DNA of 64,000 nucleotides from CALBZH01 sp964538515 (lineage in GTDB: Bacteria; Desulfobacterota; Syntrophobacteria; Syntrophobacterales; Syntrophobacteraceae), in the NCBI GenBank assembly GCA_964538515.1, contig CAZIEW010000014.1, positions 1 through 64,000 on the forward strand, read 5' to 3'. Under the pieces are notes generated by a model. That model worked only from the letters and a program-made list of their open reading frames with translations. It was not told the origin of the DNA and searched no databases. The position numbers and the translations under genes are program-made. Below are positions 1 to 7,543 of this stretch, piece after piece. Each line of letters begins with the position of its first letter. Positions within the stretch are counted from its first letter, which is position 1.

Positions 1-45
1 ACCGCCACCGCCGCCACCGCCACCGCCACCGCCGCCGCCGGCACT
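1..45. repeat. GCC/ACC triplet repeat encoding poly-Gly
   Basis: Nearly pure ACC/GCC triplets on the plus strand encode the Gly run of the minus-strand gene. Such a tract is prone to slippage and may continue beyond the window. Confidence 0.7.
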
Positions 46-936
46 GCCGGCACTGCCACTGCCACTGCCGGGTCCTCCCGCATTGCCCCATCCCTTGCCC
101 TCTCCGGTGGCATTGGGGTTTGAGCCGACGTGTCCCCCTCTTCCCACCTGGGGCGATCGGGTTCCCAGTTCGGTTTCGGAGACATTGAGCAGTTTTCCAA
201 GGTCACGAACGGTGGCGTTGCTCCGGATGACCGAGAAGCACGAGGCGGCGATCGCGTCATCGGGGGTGCCTTTCCGCTTGGCGAGCGAAATGAGGCCGGC
301 CATCTCGGTTCGTTCCGAGTTGAAGTAGCCTTGGCGCAGACCTGTCGTGACGATCTCGCGGGCAAGCCCGACGTTGAATCGGATCTGATTCAGAGCGGCA
401 AGCAGCTCACCGGCTCGGATCACTGCAGGCAGCGATGCGCCTGGGGCGTCGTCCAGCAACGTTTCGAGATCTTTCCGATGGAGGCCAACGTTGAGGAGCT
501 CCGCGAATCGGATCCCATATTCTGGCGAGAGTGGCTGCTGAGAGCTCTGCCGATGAGCGTGGCGAGCCATCACGGTGGAGGCGAAGCGGTAGTCTTCTTC
601 CTTCTTCTGCAGCACCCCGATGATCTTCGCAACAGCGACCCTCTTGGCAAGGCCCTCCTCCACCTTGCTCACGAAGGGCTGCAGCGGCAGTCCATTTCGC
701 TGCACGGCTATCAGGACATTCAGAAGGCTGCCCACTTCTGCCGGATCGAGGCTGAGGTCGTAGGTCTGAGCCAACAGGCGGTTCAGCGTGGACGGCGAAA
801 TGCCCGCAACCTCTGCCTCTTTCACGACATCCTGGAGACTGCCGCCCGTTGCGTGAGCCATCCGAGGGAAGGCGCAAGAGAGGAACAGCAGGAGGAGCAT
901 TGCCCTCGGCACGACTGTTTCAAATCGAGCTCCCAT
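1..936 (-). CDS. Secreted Gly-rich protein, C-terminus cut by window edge
   Basis: An open frame runs from ATG at 936, with a GGAAACGGAA stretch just upstream, to the window edge without a stop, giving at least 312 residues. Residues 1-28 form a signal peptide with a hydrophobic LLLLFLSC core and a likely cleavage site after AHA. The middle (about 30-260) is helical, charged and of no family I recognise. From about residue 275 it turns into a low-complexity tail of Gly, Ser and Ala, ending in a run of at least 13 Gly at the edge. It overlaps the anti-sigma gene by 17 bp, so it is the last visible gene of the sigma-factor operon and a likely member of its regulon. The plus-strand frame over the same bases is a shadow. 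Function unknown. Confidence 0.75.
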   Translation of the reverse strand, partial: MGARFETVVPRAMLLLLFLSCAFPRMAHATGGSLQDVVKEAEVAGISPSTLNRLLAQTYDLSLDPAEVGSLLNVLIAVQRNGLPLQPFVSKVEEGLAKRVAVAKIIGVLQKKEEDYRFASTVMARHAHRQSSQQPLSPEYGIRFAELLNVGLHRKDLETLLDDAPGASLPAVIRAGELLAALNQIRFNVGLAREIVTTGLRQGYFNSERTEMAGLISLAKRKGTPDDAIAASCFSVIRSNATVRDLGKLLNVSETELGTRSPQVGRGGHVGSNPNATGEGKGWGNAGGPGSGSGSAGSAGGGGGGGGGGGGG

Positions 937-1495
937 TTCCGTTTCCTATGAGTAAGATAGCGTTTTGACTTCCGAATCCGTCGTCTTCACGGAGACCGGC
1001 GCCCGGATCGGGAACGATCTTTTCCCCATCCACCAGGAAGGCGTATTCGTATCGGCCCGAAGGCAGCAAGAGTGTGAGTGTCCAATACGGCTCTCCGTTG
1101 GCGGACCTGAGCTCACACTTCTGGGGCTGCCAACTGTTGAACGATCCAATCACCGCGACACTCTTGGCGTCCGGTACGTGAAGAGCCAGCACAACCGGCA
1201 CGCGGGAGTCTTGTTGCGCGGTGCGTGCCCTGTCCTCAAAAACGACGTGCAGCAGACCTCCAAACGTCAGCGCGATCAAGAGGGCCGCAACCGGAATCAG
1301 GCGCATAGGCGTGATGGTGATCGACCGCGGAGACTTGGACCATCGGAGCAACTGGCTCCACCAGGGAAGCCTGCTTTCCCTCACGGAGCGCATGACGAGA
1401 TCGACCAAGATGTCCGGTGGCTCCTCGTCACGCATCTGGCGGATGGCTTTCTGAAGCTGCTGCAACGCCTCATCTTCAGTATGTTGAAGGTTCAT
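920..1495 (-). CDS. Putative anti-sigma factor with periplasmic CBM48 domain
   Basis: 191 residues. Residues 1-50 are acidic and helical and probably cytoplasmic. One membrane segment lies at about 65-84. Residues 98-185 form an AMPK/isoamylase-type glycogen-binding (CBM48) domain, with GSFNSW at 117-122, GRYEYAFLVDG at 147-157 and DDGFG near 171. The gene follows an ECF sigma gene on the same strand after 91 bp. A small single-pass protein directly after an ECF gene is usually its anti-sigma factor, and that is the basis for the call. The N-terminus has no zinc-binding HxxxCxxC motif, so it would not be a ZAS-type anti-sigma factor. A CBM48 as the external domain suggests sensing of a glycan or a partner protein; this is inference. 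Confidence 0.7.
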   Translation of the reverse strand: MNLQHTEDEALQQLQKAIRQMRDEEPPDILVDLVMRSVRESRLPWWSQLLRWSKSPRSITITPMRLIPVAALLIALTFGGLLHVVFEDRARTAQQDSRVPVVLALHVPDAKSVAVIGSFNSWQPQKCELRSANGEPYWTLTLLLPSGRYEYAFLVDGEKIVPDPGAGLREDDGFGSQNAILLIGNGNGSSI

Positions 1496-1586
1496 GGGTC
1501 TCTCCTTCCGCCTTGCGCTGCATGAATAAAACGAGACTCATCCTGGATCAGCCGGCCAGGAGCCTCTTTCGGAGTTCTTCCAGGGC

Positions 1587-2180
1587 TCACGTGTAGCTTT
1601 CTTTCAAGAGCTCTCGCAGTTTTCCGAGACCCCGGTGGACCCGCATCTTCGCTCCGCTCAATGAAATGCCGAGGGCCATCGCAATTTCATCCATGGTAAG
1701 CTCTTCGCGGTAACGAAGCAAAACGGCTTCCCGATAATCGACCGGGAGAGCGGCCATAGCCTTCCGGATATGATGTGAATCCAGTTTTGCGCACAGCGCT
1801 TCTTCTTCTTGGGCGGGATAATCCAACCCGGATCCCAGCTCGCAATCGTCGATGTCAACGGTCTGATGCGCCTTGGTCTTGCGGAGAAAATTTCTCGAGA
1901 GATTCAATCCGATGCTGTAAAGCCACGGAAAGAACCTGCTTCCGAGCCGAAACCGATGCAGAGCCTCATACGCGCGCAGGAAAGTGTCCTGGGCCAGGTC
2001 CAGCGAATCCGGGTGGGAGCCGCCGGTCATCCGGTACATCAGGTTGTAGATGGGCCTCTGGTACCGTTTGACCAACACGGCATAAGCCTCCACATCCCCA
2101 GCCAGCACGGCGGAGATCACCTGATGATCGTCTGATTGGTCCATCGACAGGTCCGGATCCTTCCTTTGCAACATCCCCAC
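1587..2180 (-). CDS. ECF-type RNA polymerase sigma factor
   Basis: 197 residues, the usual size for ECF sigma factors. Region 2 lies at about 30-100 (DLAQDTFLRAYEAL, then FFPWLYSIGLNLSRNFLR), and region 4 at about 135-190 (ALPVDYREAVLLRY, then the helix-turn-helix MDEIAMALGISLSGAKMRVH). It directs core polymerase to a specific promoter set. It lies between two CBM48 genes, 40 bp after the lipoprotein gene and 91 bp before the putative anti-sigma gene. The first start is GTG at 2180; ATG at 2174 or at 2144 is also possible, since no start has a strong Shine-Dalgarno. Confidence 0.9.
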   Translation of the reverse strand: MGMLQRKDPDLSMDQSDDHQVISAVLAGDVEAYAVLVKRYQRPIYNLMYRMTGGSHPDSLDLAQDTFLRAYEALHRFRLGSRFFPWLYSIGLNLSRNFLRKTKAHQTVDIDDCELGSGLDYPAQEEEALCAKLDSHHIRKAMAALPVDYREAVLLRYREELTMDEIAMALGISLSGAKMRVHRGLGKLRELLKESYT

Positions 2181-2220
2181 TCATTTGGAAATAAAACCAA
2201 AGTCGCATGTTCGTCACCGA

Positions 2221-2574
2221 TCATTCGACGATCAGGACCGAATTGGCTCTCCCGAAGCCGTTGTCTTCGGTGAGCGGCACGCCTGGATCGGTCTTCCAGG
2301 ATTCGCCATCCACATAGAAGCCATATTCCCAGCGGCCCGCAGGCAAGGGAATGGTGATGGTCCATGTGCTCCCTTCTCGCTGCAGGCAATGGGAATTGAG
2401 CGACCACTGGTTGAAGCTGCCCGAGACGCACACACGGGTGGCTCCGGCGTCCACGTAGACGAAGCGGACGGGAATCCCGGGGTCAAGGGGCGCGTCGCGC
2501 ACCCATGAGGCTGCACAGGAGGCCACGAGAACAGGCAGAAGCAAAGCGGAAAAAAACCTGAGAAGAGACGACAT
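2221..2574 (-). CDS. CBM48-domain lipoprotein
   Basis: 117 residues from ATG 2574. A lipoprotein signal covers 1-20 with lipobox VASC (Cys20). The mature part is almost entirely one CBM48-like domain (about 33-117), with GSFNQW at 52-57, a GRWEYGFYVDG strand pair and DNGFG. It is clearly related to the external domain of the anti-sigma factor two genes downstream. A TTG start at 2607 would add 11 residues before the signal peptide, so ATG 2574 is preferred. It is first in the operon lipoprotein, sigma, anti-sigma, Gly-rich protein. A lipid-anchored copy of the same sensor domain suggests a role in signal reception; this is inference. Confidence 0.8.
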   Translation of the reverse strand: MSSLLRFFSALLLPVLVASCAASWVRDAPLDPGIPVRFVYVDAGATRVCVSGSFNQWSLNSHCLQREGSTWTITIPLPAGRWEYGFYVDGESWKTDPGVPLTEDNGFGRANSVLIVE

Positions 2575-2918
2575 CAACACGGGGCTCCACCCTTGCACGT
2601 GCGTCAACCGGGATTTTTTTGATCGATAACGTCGATCCTGCGAGCTGGATGCGGGATTGCTCCCATCACCTCTATCTCAGCCAACAGGCACTCACGTGGA
2701 TTCCTATCATAATCCTGGCCCTTTGGGGGGAGCAACCCTGAGATTGCGCTGCTCCGCGTCATTTTTCTTCCCGGTTGTGACCTCATGGCGGTCCGATTTG
2801 TATACGAGACAGGGGGACGGTCTCCCGGAGACTATTCGGCTGGCTACCCTCTCGGTTCGTTGTGGTGTTCTCGTCGGTTGGCTCGTTTTGGAAACTCCGA
2901 AGCAAAGAAAGGATGAAG
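2575..2918. other. Divergent intergenic region
   Basis: It separates the minus-strand sigma operon from the plus-strand DUF2202 gene and should hold both promoters. I see no convincing promoter pair, RNA or conserved ORF in it. Confidence 0.4.
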
Positions 2919-3485
2919 ATGAAAGGCAAGTATTTGGTTCTGTTCTGTTGTGCTCTCGCAATTGTAACGATGGTGGAGACCCTCCCTGTCAGTCAGGCGG
3001 CTGCGGCCACGAGGCTGCGTTTGTCTCAGGTCCCAGCGACTCTCGATGACGCAGAGAGGGAAGGGCTGGTCTGGATGCGGGAAGAGGAGAAGCTGGCAAG
3101 AGACGTTTACCTTGCCATGTACGCGCTTTATGGCACACGAGTGTTCAGCAACATTATCGCAAGCGAGCAGCGGCATATGGACGCTGTCAAAAACCTCCTC
3201 GACAAATACGGCATTGATGACCCTGCTGCTGGAAAGAAGCCCGGGGAATTCACAAATCCGGCGTTTGTGACGCTTTATCTCAGCCTTGTTCAACGCGGCG
3301 AGACGTCGTTGGTCGAAGCCTACAATGTCGGTGTCCAGATTGAGGAAATGGATATCGAGGATCTGGAAGCGCGGCTGAAGACAGAAAACCTGAATCTCGA
3401 CATCAAGCGTGTTTACACGAATCTCCTGAGTGCCTCGATGCAGCACCTGAAAGCATTCCAGACTCAGATCGATCGCCTTCAGTAG
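2919..3485 (+). CDS. DUF2202 family ferritin-like secreted protein
   Basis: 188 residues from ATG 2919, chosen because AAAGGA ends 5 bases upstream and the protein then begins with a typical signal peptide (core YLVLFCCALAIVTM, likely cleavage after QAA). The mature part matches DUF2202, a helical ferritin-like family: EREGLVWMREEEKLARDVY, then ASEQRHMDAVKNLLDKYGI, and a later helix pair ending in LKAFQTQI. The Glu and His residues in these helices are those expected to bind metal in this fold. Its function in the family is not established. It precedes a periplasmic peroxidase by 80 bp, so a shared role in peroxide or metal handling is possible but inferred. Confidence 0.8.
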   Translation: MKGKYLVLFCCALAIVTMVETLPVSQAAAATRLRLSQVPATLDDAEREGLVWMREEEKLARDVYLAMYALYGTRVFSNIIASEQRHMDAVKNLLDKYGIDDPAAGKKPGEFTNPAFVTLYLSLVQRGETSLVEAYNVGVQIEEMDIEDLEARLKTENLNLDIKRVYTNLLSASMQHLKAFQTQIDRLQ

Positions 3486-3565
3486 TATGGGATCCTGGCC
3501 ACACTGTTTTCCATCCCCGAAAGTGAGCCGATGATACGCTCACGTCAACAAGAGAGGAGAATGCC

Positions 3566-4768
3566 ATGCACGGGAAGACGACGCTCGCTGTTTTGCTGTC
3601 TGTTTGCCTTCTGACTGCCGGGGCTTTGGCTGCGGGTCCCCCGGGTGCCTTGAAAACAGTGCAGGAGGTTGGTGGTGCGCTGTATTTCGATCGAAACCTG
3701 TCTTTGAATCGCAATCAGGCTTGTGCGAGCTGCCATCTTCCCGCAACTGGGTTTGATGACCCGAACAGGAGCCTTCCGGTTTCGGAAGGCTCCATTCGTG
3801 GAATATTTGGGGGGAGGAACGCCCCGAGCTCCGCGTATGCGGCGTTCGCCCCCGCTTTCCAGCTCGTGACGGATCCAGAAACGCAGACGTCGTTTTACAT
3901 GGGCGGCCAGTTTTGGGATGGTCGAGCCGACAGCCTCGCCGACCAGGCGGCCGGACCGCCATTGAATCCCAAGGAAATGGCAATGGCCGACCCCGCGTCC
4001 GTCATCGCGCGTTTGGCTGAGAACCCCGATTATGTGGCCGCGTTCGTGGCGCTCTACGGCATTGATCTCACCGCGTCCGACGTGGACGTGGAGCGTGCTT
4101 ATGCCGGCATGGCCAATGCGATCGGCGAATTTGAGCGAACCAGACCATTCAATCGATTCAATTCGCGCTTCGACTACTTCCTTGCAGGGCAGGGACGACT
4201 GAGTGCCCCAGAGTTAAGAGGGTGGGACCTATTCAACCAAAAGGCGAAATGTGCCCGATGCCATGTGAGCCAACCGACGCTCTCGGCCGGGGGAGCAACC
4301 ATTCCGCCTCTTTTTACGGACTTCACGTACGATAACCTGGGAATTCCCGCAAATCCGCAGATTGCCGCTCTGCAGGGCGCCACGGCTCTCAGTCCCGATC
4401 TCGGATTGGGTGGGGAGGATCATCTGAAAGACCCTGCGGAGTATGGGAAGTTCAAGGTCATGACCCTCCGAAATATCGCCTTGACGGCTCCCTACGGACA
4501 TAACGGATACTTCCGAACGTTGCAGGAGATCGTTCACTTCTATAACACACGCGATGTCCTTCCTGACTGTGCGACGCTCGCAAGTCCGCTGCCTGGAAGG
4601 AACTGTTGGCCGGCCGCTGAGGTGGAGGAAACCGTGAACGTGACGGAGTTGGGTAATCTCGGACTCACGGCCTCCGAGGAGAGTGACTTGGTCGCTTTTC
4701 TCAAAACGCTGACGGACGGAGTCGGACCGTCACCTTTCGGCGAGGTCCCGGTTCCCCCGATGCCTTAA
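3566..4768 (+). CDS. Di-haem cytochrome c peroxidase (MauG/CcpA family)
   Basis: 400 residues with a signal peptide (1-22, cleaved near LAA). Two c-type haem motifs are present: CASCH at 53-57 and CARCH at 229-233. The spacing and the conserved FKVMTLRNIALTAPYGHNG segment near 296-314, whose Met can be a distal haem ligand, are those of bacterial di-haem peroxidases. These act in the periplasm, reducing H2O2 to water with electrons from small cytochromes; MauG-type relatives oxidise proteins instead. The start has a strong GAGAGGAGA Shine-Dalgarno. Length is slightly above the usual 320-370 residues because of a loop around 330-350 with two extra Cys. Confidence 0.9.
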   Translation: MHGKTTLAVLLSVCLLTAGALAAGPPGALKTVQEVGGALYFDRNLSLNRNQACASCHLPATGFDDPNRSLPVSEGSIRGIFGGRNAPSSAYAAFAPAFQLVTDPETQTSFYMGGQFWDGRADSLADQAAGPPLNPKEMAMADPASVIARLAENPDYVAAFVALYGIDLTASDVDVERAYAGMANAIGEFERTRPFNRFNSRFDYFLAGQGRLSAPELRGWDLFNQKAKCARCHVSQPTLSAGGATIPPLFTDFTYDNLGIPANPQIAALQGATALSPDLGLGGEDHLKDPAEYGKFKVMTLRNIALTAPYGHNGYFRTLQEIVHFYNTRDVLPDCATLASPLPGRNCWPAAEVEETVNVTELGNLGLTASEESDLVAFLKTLTDGVGPSPFGEVPVPPMP

Positions 4769-5555
4769 GGAAAGGGGCTCCTCAGAACCGGGTGCAGTTC
4801 TCTGCGCCCTTCTTGTAAGGGTAAAGGCTGCCTGGCCTCCAAACAGGCCGGCAGCCTGCCCCGCATGATACAGCAAAATGTGGCTTCTCAAACGGCATTC
4901 CCTTCCTGTTCGCGCCTTGTCGAAAGCTTTCATGCATCGGGTATCCTCCGATGCCAATCATCCAAGATGATATCGATCCGGGATCGCCGAGTCCCGAATC
5001 TCCATCGAATATGCCATGCTTCTTCATTTTGCATTGGCGATGGGCGGCGACTGGAGGTGCGTTGCCTCGTGGGGGATTCTTGTGTTCGCCTGGATGGAGA
5101 TGGGCACGAAAGTTGTATTATGGGTTCCTTGCGTCGGTGGTGTGAGGTCGAACGAAGCCCATAAGATGCGACTTCGGGTGAAAGAGGCCATTGTCGACGT
5201 CAAGCGTGGTCAGTTGGACGTTTTCTCCCCCGAGCCGTTTTGGAGGGCAGCGGCGCAAGCGCACGCTACACAAACGAGGTCTTCGACCTAGGTTTGGTCG
5301 CGAGGCTCAAGGCGAAAACGTTTCCGGGTGCGGGTGAAGTGCTTGTGCCCCGCTATGTCCGACGACTCGACGGACGCATCTTCGCCTCGGAGGCTCAACG
5401 GAGCAGGGGCAGAAGGGCCGGACTGAAAGGGCGTCAGTCCGGAGCACAGGATCGTTCTAAACAGGCCAAGGCTTTGACAGTCCACGCGCGTGTCGATCCG
5501 GTGGCGCTGCACGCGCTTGCATGCCCCATCGTGTTTGTTTTGGTGGAGACCAATT
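4769..5555. other. Long non-coding or degraded interval
   Basis: Nearly 790 bp. Apart from the hairpin at 4826-4856 I see no ORF with a Shine-Dalgarno, family motif or coding-like codon pattern. Short overlapping frames on both strands look accidental. It may hold a decayed gene or an RNA I cannot identify. Confidence 0.4.
4826..4856 (+). terminator. Hairpin after the peroxidase gene, no U tract
   Basis: GGCTGCCTGGCCT pairs with AGGCCGGCAGCC, one bulged base, loop about 6. It lies 58 bp after the stop codon. No T run follows, so it may be a transcript-stabilising hairpin rather than an intrinsic terminator. Confidence 0.4.
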
Positions 5556-7220
5556 GTGGGTAAACCGGCGTCTGATGAGCACCTAACCGATGAGCAAAGC
5601 TTTCAGGAGATGGTCGAAGGCATTGCTGCGTTTCGGCCTCAAGACGCCAAGAGACAATTTCCACGTTTCCTGACAGCGGTCGCGCTGTCGGGAGCTCTGA
5701 GCACACACGGTCAGGATGGGCTTCTCCTCTGCTCGGCGGATTCCGGGCTGAAGCTGCTGGACCTCGGTGAAGAGCGGTCGGACGAAATCCATCGTCCCAA
5801 GCCGTTCCGCATCGTGGATTTTTCGGAAAGAGGGCTTCAAATTCACTTTCCATGTGAGGGGATTGCCCACTTTTTGAACCATTCCCTATCGGTGCGGATC
5901 GGAGAGACCACGCTGCCTGTCAAGTTCAGCTGGTGCCAGCAGAACCCCCCGATCGGAAGAGGCGGGATCTTCTGGGGGCGTCACGCCGAAGAAGAGCCGG
6001 AGCTCATGGCCTTGATCGCCAGCTTGGGTGAGCAGTTGGTCCGCTTTCTTGTCTCGAGTCTGAAAGACGGTCGCCTGAAGTCGTATGAGCAGGCTGCGGG
6101 GTTCACGTGTTATGCCCTGCTGTATGCGATGCGGCTGAAGTTTCGGGAGGCCTTGGCCTCGCTCTGGAATCTGGCGAAGGAAAGCGAGAAACAGTTTGAG
6201 ACCATTCAGGAAGTCGAAGAGACCGTGCTCGCGGAAACGGGCGTCCGTTTTGGCAGGTGGGATCTTGACGGTGTGGAGTTATCGAGCCTGGATCCGGTTT
6301 CAACACACTTCATGAGGCCTTACCGTGAGTATGGCTGCGCACTGATTGGCCTGCACGAGGACAGCTTGCTTCTCGAGCAGGATGTCCTCGCGGTGCTCAA
6401 GCAGTCTCTTTTGCTGCCGAGGCAGAGGCGCACGGAGAAAATCAGAATTCAGGAACGGCTCCGATCGCTTTACCACGACCTTTTGGAGGCTAAAAGACTC
6501 TTCCCGGCGATCTTCGATGACCCCCAGTTCGACATTCAGTTTGGCTACTACAGCGCGCTCGTCAGCCGGGTAGAGGCCTTCAAGGAAGACCTGGTCTACA
6601 AGGCGCACGAGTCCGCCGCCCCTTCCTATTTCGATCCTTTCGATGTCTACACGCAGCCTGATTTGGCCACGCCCGCCAGTTCGAGCCTGGTGATCCTTGG
6701 TCCCGCCGAAACGGACATGACTGGCGGCGCAAAACACGTGAATGTCTACTTGCACAAGGGGAGGTCTGTTTCGATTGCCTGTCCGAATTGTGGTTTTATG
6801 AGTGACATTCCCGCTGATCAGGTCGTGGAAATGAGTGGGCCCAGGAGTGTCAGATGTCCTTGTGGCTCGGTTTTTGTCGCCTTCTTCGAGCGGAGACGTT
6901 ACTTCAGGAAAGCCGTCCGAATCTATGGAAAGTGCAAGCCCAAGGGCAGAGTGACGCCACAGCCGATGCTGCTGAAGGACTTATCGAGGGGCGGATTGTG
7001 CTTTGAGCTGCTGGCGGAGGACTTAGGGCCCCTCGAGGGCAAACCCGATCTCGACCTCGGCGATACGGTGCTAGTGGAATTCAGGCTGGACGACGACAAG
7101 CGGTCCCTCATTCGGGGAGAGGTCGAAGTAAGATCCGTCTCGGGATCTCGGATTGGGGGCGAGTTCGCTCTACTCGACGGCCAGTCAAAAAAGGACTTGG
7201 GCTTCTACTTCATGTCATGA
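5556..7220 (+). CDS. PilZ-domain protein with C4 zinc-knuckle-like segment
   Basis: 554 residues from GTG 5556, preceded by GGTGGAG with 7-base spacing; a longer ATG frame lacks such a site. Residues 1-390 are a large soluble region I do not recognise, largely helical. At 409-436 there is a Cys pattern, CxxC (409, 412) and CxC (434, 436), resembling a zinc ribbon. Residues about 445-554 form a PilZ domain, with FRKAVRI in place of the N-terminal RxxxR and a clear DLSRGGLCF (DxSxxG). PilZ domains bind cyclic di-GMP, so this is probably an effector; the N-terminal output is unknown. It stands alone between two long spacers. Confidence 0.75.
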   Translation: MGKPASDEHLTDEQSFQEMVEGIAAFRPQDAKRQFPRFLTAVALSGALSTHGQDGLLLCSADSGLKLLDLGEERSDEIHRPKPFRIVDFSERGLQIHFPCEGIAHFLNHSLSVRIGETTLPVKFSWCQQNPPIGRGGIFWGRHAEEEPELMALIASLGEQLVRFLVSSLKDGRLKSYEQAAGFTCYALLYAMRLKFREALASLWNLAKESEKQFETIQEVEETVLAETGVRFGRWDLDGVELSSLDPVSTHFMRPYREYGCALIGLHEDSLLLEQDVLAVLKQSLLLPRQRRTEKIRIQERLRSLYHDLLEAKRLFPAIFDDPQFDIQFGYYSALVSRVEAFKEDLVYKAHESAAPSYFDPFDVYTQPDLATPASSSLVILGPAETDMTGGAKHVNVYLHKGRSVSIACPNCGFMSDIPADQVVEMSGPRSVRCPCGSVFVAFFERRRYFRKAVRIYGKCKPKGRVTPQPMLLKDLSRGGLCFELLAEDLGPLEGKPDLDLGDTVLVEFRLDDDKRSLIRGEVEVRSVSGSRIGGEFALLDGQSKKDLGFYFMS

Positions 7221-7543
7221 AGCCGGTTTTTCGGCATTTCGAGAGAATTCCGTTTCTGTCGGACCGCGTCCCTTCCTGCGACCACCTGCAAACGAAATCT
7301 CAGATCGAGCACTCCTCATTCCCCCTCCCATGCGTCCTTCGAGCCCATTGGACTGTGGCATGGTTGGTGCTTGGTGAGCGTTAGTGCGCTCTTGCTTGGC
7401 AGCTGGAAAATGGTTACGCTGAGCGGCCGGTATGCCTTCGGGTAACCGACGACAAGAGCGCACCAAGGCGGATGGACCTCTAGAGCGAGCGCCTGGCGGT
7501 TCAGCGGTCTCGAGGTTTGGTACCCGGTAGAGAGGAGATGGCT
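7221..7543. other. Spacer upstream of the protease gene
   Basis: About 320 bp with no supported gene. It must hold the promoter of the secreted protease, but I see no clear -35/-10 pair. Confidence 0.4.

Noticed and set aside
1..60. Possible CRISPR or minisatellite at the window start
   Set aside because: The repeat is a triplet run in phase with a coding frame and has no spacers.
130..951. 273-codon plus-strand frame
   Set aside because: It is antisense to the minus-strand gene at 1-936, which has a signal peptide, a ribosome site and operon context; the plus-strand translation is Arg/His/Cys-rich nonsense.
5016..5291. Small ORFs in the long spacer after the peroxidase gene
   Set aside because: No ribosome sites, overlapping frames on both strands, and stops are TAG/TAA, so selenocysteine read-through does not apply.
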